A stretch of DNA of 64,000 bases from Pseudomonas arsenicoxydans (GTDB lineage: Bacteria; Pseudomonadota; Gammaproteobacteria; Pseudomonadales; Pseudomonadaceae). The DNA lies in the NCBI RefSeq assembly GCF_900103875.1, contig NZ_LT629705.1, positions 1,502,501-1,566,500 on the forward strand, in the 5' to 3' direction. Below are positions 39,449 to 48,879 of this stretch, piece after piece (the first letter of the stretch is position 1; each line of letters begins with the position of its first letter). The position numbers were made by a program, and so were the translations under genes. The notes under the pieces were generated by a model. That model saw nothing but the letters and a program-made list of their open reading frames with translations. It did not search any database and was not told where the DNA came from.

Positions 39449-40444
39449 TTACCGATGGTGAGTGTCGCCAGCCGGTCGCTGAAAATGGCGGACCTGGATC
39501 TGGAAACCATTACGTAAGCCTACATAGAGGCTTTCCCCGGGAACGAGTCCCGCAGCGGTGGCCCAACGGGCCAAATCGTCCTGTTCAAACCCCAACCAGA
39601 GATCACCGCAGGCCTCCCTGGCCCAACTCTGGTTGTGGCTACATAACTCTGTCACGAGCAGGCTACCGCCCGGTTGCAGCAAGTCGGCCATGTGCTTGAG
39701 CGCATCCGCCGGCGCGGCAAAATGGTGCAGCACCATGTTCAGTACAACGCAATCGGCCTTGAGACTGACGCCATTCAATGCATCGGCCAGTTGCAGGCTG
39801 ACGTTAGCCAGCATTTCACGTTCGCAGACCTGGCGCGCCAGTTCGAGCATCGCCGGGCTGTTGTCCAGCGCGGTGACCTGGCTGAAGCGGCGCGCCAGTT
39901 CCGGCAGGAATCCGCCGTCGCCGGGGCCGACTTCGATGGCCGTAGCGCCTTCGCTGAAACTCAACTTGTCGAGCAATGCCACCACGCTTTCGCGGTATTG
40001 CGGCAGGCCGGCGATCAAGTCTTGCTGGGCGCGAAACTTCTCCGCCACCCGGGAGAAAAAGTCCTGGCTGGCCGCTGCCCGTTGTCCGTGGACTTGAGCG
40101 ATCCGCGCCTGCACATCGGCGGGCAGGGTCAGGTTATCCACTTCTTCCAGCAAGGCAATGTGCAGCTTACCGCCCAGCAGATCGGTGTGGGGCAGGGCGC
40201 GACGGTAGAAAATCGCGTTGCCTTCACGGCGAGTCGCCACCAGGTCGGCCTGGGCCAGGACCTTGAGGTGGTGACTCATGCCGGACTGGCCGATGCCGAA
40301 GATCTGCGCCAGTTCCAGCACGCCAAACGAATCGTTGGCCAGCGCGCGCAATACATTCAGCCGCAGAGGATCACCGCCGGCCTTGCACAGGGCCGCCAGC
40401 TCATCGCAATCGTCATGCTGAATGGAAGGCACACGTAAATTCAT
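39449..40444 (-). CDS. ArsR-family regulator fused to a SAM-dependent methyltransferase domain
   Basis: 331 residues. Residues 10-95 form an ArsR winged helix (GDPLRLNVLRALANDSFGVLELAQIFGIGQSGMSHHLKVLAQADLVATRREGNAIFY pattern), and residues 150-320 a class I methyltransferase with AIEVGPGDGGFLPEL and VVLNMVLHHFAAPADAL. There are no ArsR metal cysteines. The methyltransferase fold probably senses SAM or SAH rather than modifying DNA. Its place just before metK points to feedback control of SAM synthesis, reminiscent of the ArsR-family SahR regulators of the methionine cycle. A perfect 30-bp palindrome 39 bases upstream is the likely operator. Confidence 0.88.
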   Translation of the reverse strand: MNLRVPSIQHDDCDELAALCKAGGDPLRLNVLRALANDSFGVLELAQIFGIGQSGMSHHLKVLAQADLVATRREGNAIFYRRALPHTDLLGGKLHIALLEEVDNLTLPADVQARIAQVHGQRAAASQDFFSRVAEKFRAQQDLIAGLPQYRESVVALLDKLSFSEGATAIEVGPGDGGFLPELARRFSQVTALDNSPAMLELARQVCEREMLANVSLQLADALNGVSLKADCVVLNMVLHHFAAPADALKHMADLLQPGGSLLVTELCSHNQSWAREACGDLWLGFEQDDLARWATAAGLVPGESLYVGLRNGFQIQVRHFQRPAGDTHHR

Positions 40445-40482
40445 AAGGCCAGCAGTCTAGTGACGGGCAGAAATCATCGCAA

Positions 40483-40512
40483 GAGCAATATCAAAAAGTT
40501 TTGATATTGCTC
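40483..40512. promoter_or_regulatory. Perfect 30-bp palindrome, likely operator of the ArsR-methyltransferase
   Basis: GAGCAATATCAAAA and TTTTGATATTGCTC are exact inverse complements separated by AG. It lies 39 bp before the regulator start codon and about 200 bp before tkt on the other strand. Length and AT-rich centre fit ArsR-type dimer sites. There is no T-run or fitting gene end, so it is not a terminator. Confidence 0.75.
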
Positions 40513-40717
40513 GATAGATGGCACTTCTCGGCGTTAGGTTCAGTCAACAAACGGACAGCGGAAAGGTTTCATCAATGGAAACCGTCGTTATCCATTGGAA
40601 AAACGCCTCTGGATGACTATCTGTCATTGCCCCGAGGCGGGTGGGTGAGGGAAAATGCTCGCCTTTTTTCCGTTTCGTTTTATTCACTCTCGATACAGAA
40701 CCCGCAGGAGAACAGCG

Positions 40718-42715
40718 ATGCCCAGCCGTCGTGAGCGTGCCAACGCCATTCGTGCCCTCAGCATGGATGCCGTGCAAAAAGCCAACAGCGGCCATCCCGG
40801 TGCCCCGATGGGTATGGCGGATATCGCCGAAGTACTTTGGCGTGACTACCTGAAGCACAACCCGAGCAATCCATCGTTCGCTGACCGTGACCGCTTCGTG
40901 CTGTCCAACGGTCACGGTTCGATGTTGATCTACTCGTTGCTGCACCTGACCGGCTACGACCTGTCGATCGATGACCTGAAAAACTTCCGCCAGCTGCACA
41001 GCCGCACCCCGGGTCACCCGGAATTCGGCTACACCCCTGGCGTTGAAACCACCACCGGTCCACTGGGCCAAGGCCTGGCCAACGCCGTGGGTTTCGCCCT
41101 GGCTGAAAAAGTCCTGGCGGCGCAGTTCAACCGTTCTGGCCACAATGTTGTCGATCACCACACCTACGTGTTCCTGGGTGATGGCTGCATGATGGAAGGT
41201 ATTTCCCACGAAGTCGGCTCCCTGGCCGGTACTTTGGGCCTGGGCAAACTGATCGCCTTCTACGATGACAACGGCATCTCCATCGACGGCGAAGTCGAAG
41301 GCTGGTTCACCGATGACACCCCTAAGCGCTTTGAAGCCTACAACTGGCAAGTGATCCGCAACGTCGACGGTCACGATCCGGAAGAGATCAAGATCGCGAT
41401 CGAAACCGCGCGCAAAAGCGATCAGCCAACCCTGATCTGCTGCAAGACCACCATCGGTTTCGGTTCGCCGAACAAGCAAGGCAAAGAAGACTGCCACGGC
41501 GCCCCGTTGGGTGACGCGGAAATCGCTCTGACCCGTGCTGCACTGAAATGGAACTACGGTCCGTTCGAAATCCCGGCTGACATCTATGCCGAGTGGGACG
41601 CCAAGGAAGCCGGCCGCGCAGCCGAAGCCGAGTGGGACCAGCGTTTCGCTGCCTACTCTGCCGCTTTCCCTGAACTGGCCAACGAACTGGTCCGTCGCCT
41701 GGGTGGCGATCTGCCGGAAGACTTCGCTGAAAAAGCTTCGGCCTACATTGCTGAAGTCGCGGCCAAGGGCGAAACCATCGCCAGCCGCAAAGCCAGCCAG
41801 AACGCACTCAATGCCTACGGCCCGCTGCTGCCTGAACTGCTGGGCGGCTCCGCTGACCTGGCCGGTTCCAACCTGACCCTGTGGAAAGGTTGCAAAGGTG
41901 TTTCGGCTGAAGACGCCAGCGGCAACTACATGTACTACGGCGTTCGCGAATTCGGCATGAGCGCGATCATGAACGGCGTGGCTTTGCATGGTGGTCTGGT
42001 GCCTTACGGCGCGACCTTCCTGATGTTCATGGAATACGCCCGCAACGCCGTGCGCATGGCCTCGCTGATGAAAAAGCGCGTGGTGTTCGTTTACACCCAC
42101 GACTCCATCGGCCTGGGCGAAGACGGCCCGACTCACCAGCCGGTCGAGCAACTGACCAGCCTGCGCAGCACGCCGAACCTCGACACCTGGCGTCCAGCCG
42201 ATGCCGTTGAATCGGCCGTTTGCTGGAAAGCAGCCATCGAGCGCAAGGACGGCCCTTCGGCGCTGATCTTCTCGCGTCAGAACCTGCAGCATCAGGAACG
42301 CAGCGCGCTGCAGATCGCTGACATCGCCCGTGGCGGTTATGTGTTGAAGGACTGCGAAGGCGAGCCTGAGCTGATCCTGATCTCTACCGGTTCGGAAGTG
42401 GGCCTGGCGGTTCAGGCTTACGACAAACTCACCGAGCAAGGCCGCAAGGTTCGCGTCGTTTCGATGCCGTGCACCAGCGTGTTCGATGCCCAGGATGCTG
42501 GCTACAAGCAAGCCGTCCTGCCGTTGCAAGTCAGCGCCCGTATCGCCATCGAAGCCGCTCACGCGGACTACTGGTACAAGTACGTGGGCCTGGAAGGCCG
42601 CGTGATCGGCATGACCACCTACGGCGAGTCGGCGCCCGCGCCAGCCTTGTTCGAAGAGTTCGGCTTCACCCTGGAAAACATCCTGGGTCAGGCTGAAGAG
42701 CTGCTGGAAGACTAA
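40718..42715 (+). CDS. tkt: Transketolase
   Basis: 665 residues from ATG 40718 behind CAGGAG. A thiamine-diphosphate enzyme of the pentose phosphate pathway that moves two-carbon units between sugar phosphates. Landmarks: [36 protein letters not shown], the ThDP motif [12 protein letters not shown]...DDNGISIDG, and [21 protein letters not shown]. The GAPMGMA form is typical of proteobacterial enzymes. It opens the block tkt-epd-pgk-fba. A GC-only hairpin follows the stop codon. Confidence 0.97.
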   Translation: MPSRRERANAIRALSMDAVQKANSGHPGAPMGMADIAEVLWRDYLKHNPSNPSFADRDRFVLSNGHGSMLIYSLLHLTGYDLSIDDLKNFRQLHSRTPGHPEFGYTPGVETTTGPLGQGLANAVGFALAEKVLAAQFNRSGHNVVDHHTYVFLGDGCMMEGISHEVGSLAGTLGLGKLIAFYDDNGISIDGEVEGWFTDDTPKRFEAYNWQVIRNVDGHDPEEIKIAIETARKSDQPTLICCKTTIGFGSPNKQGKEDCHGAPLGDAEIALTRAALKWNYGPFEIPADIYAEWDAKEAGRAAEAEWDQRFAAYSAAFPELANELVRRLGGDLPEDFAEKASAYIAEVAAKGETIASRKASQNALNAYGPLLPELLGGSADLAGSNLTLWKGCKGVSAEDASGNYMYYGVREFGMSAIMNGVALHGGLVPYGATFLMFMEYARNAVRMASLMKKRVVFVYTHDSIGLGEDGPTHQPVEQLTSLRSTPNLDTWRPADAVESAVCWKAAIERKDGPSALIFSRQNLQHQERSALQIADIARGGYVLKDCEGEPELILISTGSEVGLAVQAYDKLTEQGRKVRVVSMPCTSVFDAQDAGYKQAVLPLQVSARIAIEAAHADYWYKYVGLEGRVIGMTTYGESAPAPALFEEFGFTLENILGQAEELLED

Positions 42716-42722
42716 AGCACAA

Positions 42723-42744
42723 CGCGGCGGCCCCGGCCGCCGCG
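42723..42744 (+). terminator. GC-rich hairpin after tkt, no U-tract
   Basis: CGCGGCGGCC-CC-GGCCGCCGCG is a perfect 10-bp stem 8 bases after the stop. Lacking a T-run it may stabilise the mRNA 3' end or pause transcription rather than end it. Confidence 0.5.
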
Positions 42745-42760
42745 GTTCCTTGCAGGAGCC

Positions 42761-42860
42761 TGTAGGAGCTGTCGAGTGCAACGAGGCTGCGATCGTTTGA
42801 TCTTGATCTTTTAAGCAACATCAAAAGATCGCAGCCTCGTTGCACTCGACAGCTCCTACA
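42761..42860. repeat. REP pair, type C, GTGCAACG variant
   Basis: Arms TGTAGGAGCTGTCGAGTGCA and inverse around an AT-rich centre, between tkt and epd. Shares the A-to-C variant with the copy at 38090. Confidence 0.92.
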
Positions 42861-42928
42861 CGGTTCAGCTCCTGCAGGGGAAGTGTGTTGTTAACGTGAA
42901 TTCGTCTGCCGCGTCTATCGAGAACCCC

Positions 42929-43993
42929 ATGCCTCAACCGCGTCCCTATAAAGTTGCACTCAACGGCTACGGCCGGATTGGTCGTTGCGTCTTGCGTGCG
43001 TTGTTCGAGCGAGGAGCGAAGGCCGGGTTTGAAATTGTCGCGATCAACGATCTGGCTGACATGGCCAGCATCGAATACCTGACACGCTTCGACTCCACTC
43101 ACGGGCGTTTTCCCGGTGAAGTGAGGGTTGAGGGCGATTGTCTGCATATTAATGGCGACTGCGTGAAGGTTCTGCGCAGTGCCACACCCGAAGGTATCGA
43201 TTGGGCGTCTCTGGGCGTCGATCTGGTGTTGGAGTGCTCCGGCGCTTACCACACGCGGGCCGATGGCCAGCGTTTCCTCGATGCCGGTGCGCCGCGCGTA
43301 TTGTTTTCCCAGCCGATGGCCAGCGAGGCCGATGTCGACGCCACCATCGTCTTCGGTGTGAACCAGGATTGCCTGACCGGCGACGAGCTGCTGGTGTCCA
43401 ACGCGTCCTGCACCACCAACTGCGGCGTACCGCTGTTGCGCCTGCTGGATCAGGCCATTGGTCTGGAATACGTGTCGATCACCACCATTCACTCGGCAAT
43501 GAACGATCAGCCGGTCATCGACGCCTATCATCACGAAGACCTGCGCCGCACGCGTTCAGCGTTCCAGTCGGTGATTCCGGTGTCCACTGGTCTGGCGCGA
43601 GGCATTGAACGCTTGCTGCCGGAACTTGCCGGGCGAATTCAGGCCAAAGCCGTGCGGGTGCCGACCGTCAACGTGTCTTGCCTCGACATCACGATGCAGA
43701 CCGTGAGCGACACCGATGCCACCGAGGTCAACCGGATTCTGCGCGAGGCTGCCACAAGCGGCCCGCTCAAAGGCCTTCTGGCCTATACCGAGCTTCCCCA
43801 TGCAAGCTGTGATTTCAACCATGACCCACATTCGGCCATCGTCGATGCCAGTCAGACTCGAGTTTCCGGCCCACGGCTGGTGAACATCCTGGCCTGGTTC
43901 GACAACGAATGGGGTTTTGCCAACCGAATGCTGGACGTAGCAGAGCACTATCTGCAAACAGCCTCTCCACTCCCTGTTTCTCAGAAACTGTAA
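42929..43993 (+). CDS. epd: D-erythrose-4-phosphate dehydrogenase
   Basis: 354 residues from ATG 42929, where the family N-terminus ([14 protein letters not shown]) begins; a GTG 11 codons earlier is possible. It oxidises erythrose-4-phosphate to erythronate-4-phosphate for pyridoxal phosphate synthesis and is a GAPDH homologue. The nucleotide motif [14 protein letters not shown], the catalytic cysteine in SNASCTTNC and the histidine in [11 protein letters not shown] are visible. Gene order tkt-epd-pgk is the usual one in gammaproteobacteria and favours Epd over glycolytic GAPDH. pgk starts 17 bases on. Confidence 0.92.
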   Translation: MPQPRPYKVALNGYGRIGRCVLRALFERGAKAGFEIVAINDLADMASIEYLTRFDSTHGRFPGEVRVEGDCLHINGDCVKVLRSATPEGIDWASLGVDLVLECSGAYHTRADGQRFLDAGAPRVLFSQPMASEADVDATIVFGVNQDCLTGDELLVSNASCTTNCGVPLLRLLDQAIGLEYVSITTIHSAMNDQPVIDAYHHEDLRRTRSAFQSVIPVSTGLARGIERLLPELAGRIQAKAVRVPTVNVSCLDITMQTVSDTDATEVNRILREAATSGPLKGLLAYTELPHASCDFNHDPHSAIVDASQTRVSGPRLVNILAWFDNEWGFANRMLDVAEHYLQTASPLPVSQKL

Positions 43994-44010
43994 CTCAGGA
44001 AATGCGACCC

Positions 44011-45174
44011 ATGACCGTGTTGAAGATGTCCGACCTCGATCTGCAAGGTAAGCGCGTACTGATTCGCGAAGACCTCAACGTCCCAGTCAAGGACGGTGTT
44101 GTCACCAGCGATGCGCGAATCCTGGCCTCGCTGCCGACCATCAAGCTGGCCCTGGAAAAAGGCGCGGCCGTGATGGTCTGCTCGCACCTTGGCCGTCCGA
44201 CCGAAGGCGAGTTCTCGGCCGAGAACAGCCTCAAGCCTGTCGCTGACTACCTGAGCAAGGCCCTCGGCCGCGAAGTGCCGCTGGTGGCCGACTACCTGGA
44301 CGGCGTTGACGTCAAGGCTGGCGACATCGTGCTGTTCGAAAACGTGCGCTTCAACAAGGGCGAGAAAAAGAACGCCGACGAACTGGCCCAGCAATACGCC
44401 GCCCTGTGCGACGTGTTCGTGATGGACGCCTTCGGCACCGCTCACCGCGCCGAGGGTTCGACCCACGGCGTGGCCAAGTTCGCTAAAGTCGCCGCCGCAG
44501 GTCCGCTGCTGGCCGCTGAACTGGACGCCCTGGGCAAAGCCCTGGGTTCGCCAGCCCAGCCAATGGCAGCCATCGTTGCCGGCTCCAAGGTGTCGACCAA
44601 ACTCGACGTGCTGAACAGCCTGAGCCAGATCTGCAATCAGCTGATCGTCGGCGGCGGTATTGCCAACACCTTCCTCGCAGCTGCCGGTCACCCGGTCGGC
44701 AAGTCCCTGTACGAGCCGGACCTGCTGGACACCGCTCGCGAAATCGCCGCCAAAGTCAGCGTGCCATTGCCAGTGGATGTCGTGGTTGCCAAGGAATTCG
44801 CTGAAAGCGCGACCGCCACCGTCAAGCTGATCGCCGACGTGGCCGCCGACGACATGATCCTGGACATCGGCCCGCAGACCGCGGCGAATTTCGCCGAGCT
44901 GCTGAAGTCGTCCAAGACCATCCTGTGGAACGGCCCGGTAGGCGTGTTCGAATTCGACCAGTTCGGTAACGGCACCAAAGTCCTGGCCGAGGCCATCGCA
45001 CAAAGCTCGGCGTTCTCCATCGCTGGCGGCGGCGACACTCTGGCGGCCATCGATAAGTATGGCGTTGCTGACCAGATCTCCTACATTTCTACCGGTGGCG
45101 GCGCATTCCTCGAATTCGTCGAAGGCAAAGTGTTGCCAGCCGTTGAAGTCCTGGAAAGCCGGGCCAAGGCCTGA
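44011..45174 (+). CDS. pgk: Phosphoglycerate kinase
   Basis: 387 residues from ATG 44011 (AGGA ten bases upstream). It exchanges phosphate between 1,3-bisphosphoglycerate and ADP. Landmarks: [65 protein letters not shown] and the C-terminal [16 protein letters not shown]. It lies in the conserved epd-pgk-fba block, with two small lipoprotein genes between it and fba. Confidence 0.97.
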   Translation: MTVLKMSDLDLQGKRVLIREDLNVPVKDGVVTSDARILASLPTIKLALEKGAAVMVCSHLGRPTEGEFSAENSLKPVADYLSKALGREVPLVADYLDGVDVKAGDIVLFENVRFNKGEKKNADELAQQYAALCDVFVMDAFGTAHRAEGSTHGVAKFAKVAAAGPLLAAELDALGKALGSPAQPMAAIVAGSKVSTKLDVLNSLSQICNQLIVGGGIANTFLAAAGHPVGKSLYEPDLLDTAREIAAKVSVPLPVDVVVAKEFAESATATVKLIADVAADDMILDIGPQTAANFAELLKSSKTILWNGPVGVFEFDQFGNGTKVLAEAIAQSSAFSIAGGGDTLAAIDKYGVADQISYISTGGGAFLEFVEGKVLPAVEVLESRAKA

Positions 45175-45208
45175 GGCCGCCCATTTGACCAGGCAAAGGA
45201 GTGTTCAC

Positions 45209-45430
45209 ATGGTCAAGACCTTAGCGCTGTTGATCGCTGCGGGTATGCTGGCGGCTTGCGGGAGTAACCCCAAAGCCACGCCGGAACCCGCGCCGCAATC
45301 GCTGGAAAAAGGCTGCTACCAGGCTGACTGGCAAGCGGAAACCAATCCGGTGATCAACAAACGCGCGGGGCCTGATGGCCTGGACAAATACGAGACACAG
45401 ACACCCGCCAAGGAACATGGCTGCCCTTGA
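45209..45430 (+). CDS. Small lipoprotein of unknown function
   Basis: 73 residues from ATG 45209 behind AAAGGAG. A lipoprotein signal ends in MLAACGS (Cys17); the mature part of 57 residues is Pro/Lys-rich with two further cysteines (GCYQ, HGCP) that could form a disulphide. No known domain is recognised. It lies between pgk and a lysozyme-inhibitor gene and is probably cotranscribed. Confidence 0.78.
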   Translation: MVKTLALLIAAGMLAACGSNPKATPEPAPQSLEKGCYQADWQAETNPVINKRAGPDGLDKYETQTPAKEHGCP

Positions 45431-45486
45431 CGGGTCTGACTCATTACTCAGGGCTGGCGGCGTGCGTCGTCAGTCGAGGAACATGG

Positions 45487-45819
45487 ATGAAAGGTTTTAT
45501 CGCCGTTACGGCGTTGGCACTGCTGGCAGGTTGTTCAAATTTCAACCTGTTCAAGCCTGCCGAATCGACGGACAACTGGACCACCTGGACCTGCGACAGC
45601 CAGGCCAAAGTGCTTTGGCGCTATGCCGACGACAGCCGCAAGGAAGTCGACGTGCGCTTGGGCGGGGCCGATCAGGTCTATCGCTTGAAGCAAGAGCCGG
45701 GCGCGTCGGGTTCGCTGTACAGCAACGACATGCTCGCGTTTCACCAAAAAGGTGAGGAAGGCCTGGTGTATTGGGTCGCCACCAATGATTTGATTGGCCG
45801 CGGTTGTAAAGCGCAGTAA
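45487..45819 (+). CDS. mliC: MliC/PliC-type membrane-bound lysozyme inhibitor lipoprotein
   Basis: 110 residues from ATG 45487 (GAGGA upstream). Lipobox LLAGCSN (Cys16), then a compact beta-barrel: TWTCDSQAKVLWRYADDSRKEVDV, LKQEPGASGSLYSNDMLAFHQKGEEGLVY and a final GRGCKAQ whose cysteine pairs with that of TWTC. This layout matches the MliC family, which blocks C-type lysozyme by inserting the loop with SGSLY-like residues into its active site. The assignment rests on pattern, not on full conservation. Confidence 0.8.
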   Translation: MKGFIAVTALALLAGCSNFNLFKPAESTDNWTTWTCDSQAKVLWRYADDSRKEVDVRLGGADQVYRLKQEPGASGSLYSNDMLAFHQKGEEGLVYWVATNDLIGRGCKAQ

Positions 45820-46010
45820 GGCCACAGAATTTGCAACACCACAGACTTAATGTGGAAGCAGCTCCCACAGTGGATCTGTGTAGTTCTTGAGATTTAGGCA
45901 GCACCGAATTCGCAGCCCGGGCCAACCCCCGATCTGCAATAACTTGAATAGCCGCCGCCGCTACGGCAGGCTGGCACGATTAACGACCCAAACCGGGAGA
46001 GACATACACA

Positions 46011-47075
46011 ATGGCACTTATCAGCATGCGCCAGATGTTGGACCACGCAGCCGAGTTCGGCTACGGCGTTCCAGCCTTCAACGTAAACAACCTTGAGCAG
46101 ATGCGCGCCATCATGGAAGCCGCTGACAAGACTGACTCCCCGGTGATCGTCCAGGCCTCGGCCGGTGCTCGCAAATACGCCGGCGCTCCGTTCCTGCGTC
46201 ACCTGATCCTGGCGGCAATCGAAGAATTCCCGCACATCCCGGTGTGCATGCACCAGGACCACGGCACCAGCCCTGACGTCTGCCAGCGCTCCATTCAACT
46301 GGGCTTCAGCTCGGTAATGATGGACGGTTCCCTGGGCGAAGACGGCAAGACCCCGACCGACTACGACTACAACATCCGCGTCACCCAACAAACCGTGGCC
46401 ATGGCTCACGCCTGCGGCGTATCGGTAGAAGGCGAGCTGGGCTGCCTGGGTTCGCTGGAAACCGGCATGGCCGGTGAAGAAGACGGCATCGGCGCCGAAG
46501 GCGTTCTGGATCACAGCCAAATGCTGACCGACCCGGAAGAAGCCGCTGACTTCGTCAAACGCACCCAGGTCGACGCATTGGCCATCGCCATCGGCACCAG
46601 CCACGGCGCCTACAAGTTCACCAAGCCACCTACCGGCGACGTGCTGGCCATCGACCGCATCAAAGAGATCCACAAACGCATCCCGAACACCCACCTGGTG
46701 ATGCACGGTTCTTCTTCGGTTCCGCAAGACTGGCTGGCGATCATCAACCAGTACGGCGGCGACATCAAAGAAACCTACGGTGTACCGGTTGAAGAAATCG
46801 TCGAAGGCATCAAGCACGGCGTGCGTAAGGTCAATATCGACACTGACCTGCGTCTGGCATCCACCGGTGCGATGCGTCGCCTGATGGCCACCAACCCGAG
46901 CGAGTTCGACCCGCGTAAGTTCTTCGGCGCGACTGTGACGGCTATGCGTGATGTGTGTATCGCTCGTTATGAGGCTTTCGGTACTGCCGGTAATGCTTCG
47001 AAGATCAAGCCGATCTCGTTGGAAGGCATGTATCAGCGGTATTTGAAGGGTGAGTTGAACGCTAAGGTGAACTGA
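46011..47075 (+). CDS. fba: Class II fructose-bisphosphate aldolase
   Basis: 354 residues. A zinc-dependent aldolase of the Calvin-cycle subtype used in gluconeogenesis by pseudomonads. Zinc and catalytic regions are clear: [50 protein letters not shown] and [14 protein letters not shown]. Ribosome site GGGAGAG precedes the ATG. The 190-bp gap before it holds a degenerate REP-like word (about 45851-45870) and presumably its own promoter. A strong terminator follows. Confidence 0.97.
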   Translation: MALISMRQMLDHAAEFGYGVPAFNVNNLEQMRAIMEAADKTDSPVIVQASAGARKYAGAPFLRHLILAAIEEFPHIPVCMHQDHGTSPDVCQRSIQLGFSSVMMDGSLGEDGKTPTDYDYNIRVTQQTVAMAHACGVSVEGELGCLGSLETGMAGEEDGIGAEGVLDHSQMLTDPEEAADFVKRTQVDALAIAIGTSHGAYKFTKPPTGDVLAIDRIKEIHKRIPNTHLVMHGSSSVPQDWLAIINQYGGDIKETYGVPVEEIVEGIKHGVRKVNIDTDLRLASTGAMRRLMATNPSEFDPRKFFGATVTAMRDVCIARYEAFGTAGNASKIKPISLEGMYQRYLKGELNAKVN

Positions 47076-47098
47076 GTTTTTTAGCGTTTGAGTTGAAC

Positions 47099-47126
47099 AA
47101 AAAACCCGCTGAGAGGCGGGTTTTTT
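47099..47126 (+). terminator. Rho-independent terminator of fba
   Basis: AAAAAACCCGCT / AGGCGGGTTTTTT hairpin with six T. Confidence 0.95.
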
Positions 47127-47170
47127 ATTGGGTGTTGTTTTTTAGTACAAATCCGTCCTTTATTTTGTTG

Positions 47171-48181
47171 CTATGAAACTCGAACTTTTGCGTACCCTGA
47201 CATACCCCCATGCCCACCAGACCAGTATTCATCTTGAACTTGTACGTTAATGTTTAGAAAAAGGTTGCCAGTGTCCGTTAGTGTTTTTATATAGTCTCCG
47301 CTTAAAAGAGGGAGTGCCGTGCCATTTTCTCCATATTTATATAGCAATTGACCTCGCTTTGCCCCTGGCCCGTGATAGGGGTAGTTTTGATCGTCAACCG
47401 CGTCATCGCCTAGCATACCTTCTGGGCCGCAACCGATGGAATAAAAAAGTGAGCCACGATTTTTCACTGCCGGAACTGGTAGTGCCACGTATTCTGAGAG
47501 CTCACTAGGGTTTGTTGCGGCATCTAAAAGACTTTGACCTTGGTATCGTTGTACGCCGAATTCTTGCCACCCTTTCAGGGACTCAACATTTGCAATGATG
47601 TGGGCATGTGTTTTTGGGTTGTAAGCAACGATAACCTCTACCCAATCTTGATAGCGCTCCGCTGTGTCAATTCCCCTGATCATACTGTCGGGAAGGTTTG
47701 ATCTTAAATATAATGTTCCACGATCATTCGCGTTTTTCCAGGAGTACTCATTCCAAACAGGTTGCGGTGTACCTCCTGCTCCGAATTTGAAAATTAACTG
47801 ATTGCCAAGCGCTCCCCTGTCGTTAAAAGGATAGCGGGGTACCCCTGCTGCAACTTCATTGTGATCCCCTCCCGGCCCGTGTTTCCAGCTAGAGCTACCT
47901 ATTGTTATGGTCCAACTCATACCGTCAGCCTTCCTAGGTATAGGATAAAAAATTGGCACTGTAAGAGCTAGGTTTTTATCAACTTGCATATTTGTCCAGC
48001 CCCATGTTTTTGGCGAGACAATTCTAATTTCATCGGGTCCGGTTACAGGTTTTAGCTCTGGAGGAGGCGGTGCTTTTTTTCTCTCCTTTACGTCCCAAAT
48101 AAAGCCGTATTCGGCAATTTCCTCATACAGGTTGAGAGCAAATGCAATGGCGCCTTCACCCATGTCACCTTTTAATCCCAT
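47171..48181 (-). CDS. Tandem LecA-like (PA-IL) protein, unknown function
   Basis: 336 residues, AT-richer than its neighbours. After a unique N-terminal part (1-65, with KKAPPPPELKP) two repeats resemble the galactose lectin LecA of P. aeruginosa. Repeat 1 (about 68-200): WTITIGSSSWKHGPGGDHNE, GALGNQLIFKFGAGGTPQPV. Repeat 2 (about 232-336): SIGCGPEGMLGDD, YPYHGPGAKRGQLLYKYGENGTALPL, NLFLNINVQVQD. LecA reads WGPQGDREHPDQG, CGALVMKIGNSGTIPV, LIYND at the matching places. The paired asparagines that bind calcium in LecA are not seen, so sugar binding is open. No signal peptide is visible, as for LecA. Confidence 0.65.
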   Translation of the reverse strand: MGLKGDMGEGAIAFALNLYEEIAEYGFIWDVKERKKAPPPPELKPVTGPDEIRIVSPKTWGWTNMQVDKNLALTVPIFYPIPRKADGMSWTITIGSSSWKHGPGGDHNEVAAGVPRYPFNDRGALGNQLIFKFGAGGTPQPVWNEYSWKNANDRGTLYLRSNLPDSMIRGIDTAERYQDWVEVIVAYNPKTHAHIIANVESLKGWQEFGVQRYQGQSLLDAATNPSELSEYVALPVPAVKNRGSLFYSIGCGPEGMLGDDAVDDQNYPYHGPGAKRGQLLYKYGENGTALPLLSGDYIKTLTDTGNLFLNINVQVQDEYWSGGHGGMSGYAKVRVS

Positions 48182-48879
48182 GATTTATTCTCCGCTTACT
48201 TAATATTGCACTCGTGGGCATTTAAATTTATTCAATGATTACGATGTAGTGCAGGGAAATAAATGCCGACTAAAGTGGTGGGGGTACAATGTTGGTTGAT
48301 TCATTTGCATATTAGCTGGGGCAGCTTTTTTGTGAACCTGTAGAATCTGACAGTTTTTTATAACTTTTTTCATAGGTCTATTCGAAAAAATGAGAATAAT
48401 TAAAAGTTGGCGCAGCCCGCGTTAGTGCAGACCTCTTACAAAATGCGACTCTGATGGATGAATCATCCGTTCCATATTAGGACATGCAGTAAGTAATACG
48501 CACTGCATGGGTTTATCCAGTTTGTTGAAGTAGAAATTTAACCGTAGTGGTGAGAACGCTTGCATCCGTTCGGCAGTGCAGTCGGCGCAATTGGGATGGT
48601 GTGGTGTATCAGTGAGAATGGGGAGGTGGGGTTTGCTGATGCCCCGCGGTGCCGCGGGGGCAAGCTTCCTCGCCTTAGTCGGAGGAGTACTACGAATTTT
48701 CGGACGCGCAGATGATTGGTTCTGTAGCAGCTGTAGAGCCTGCGTCCGGCCGCGCACTAGTTGCAGTCCGAGAAGCCGGCTTCTCCTGAAAAAAGGCAGC
48801 AGGTGGTTTTACGACTGCTGTGCAATCGGATGCAGCCTCGCGCCGCTCGGCAGCTGCTAAAGGATTGCGAGCTGCGGGG
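48182..48879. other. 700-bp gap with degenerate REP-like arms, no convincing gene
   Basis: The first ~240 bases are AT-rich and should hold the promoter of the LecA-like gene. Further on lie a CCCCGCGG-TG-CCGCGGGG hairpin (about 48642-48659), a 16-bp palindrome GAGAAGCCGGCTTCTC (48770-48785), and arms resembling a diverged type-C pair (about 48722-48752 and 48831-48858, GCAGCCTCGCGCCGCTCGGC). A 111-codon minus-strand frame at 48422-48757 has no family features or ribosome site. Confidence 0.55.

Noticed and set aside
40544..42781. 745-codon minus-strand frame opposite transketolase
   Set aside because: Mirror frame of a highly codon-biased gene; no recognisable domain and no ribosome site.
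45973..45990. TGGCAC sequence before fba as a sigma-54 -24 element
   Set aside because: The matching TTGC/TTGCA -12 element is missing at the required distance.
48422..48757. 111-codon minus-strand frame in the 48.2-48.9 kb gap
   Set aside because: No ribosome site, no domain pattern, and it covers the CCCCGCGG hairpin; probably chance.
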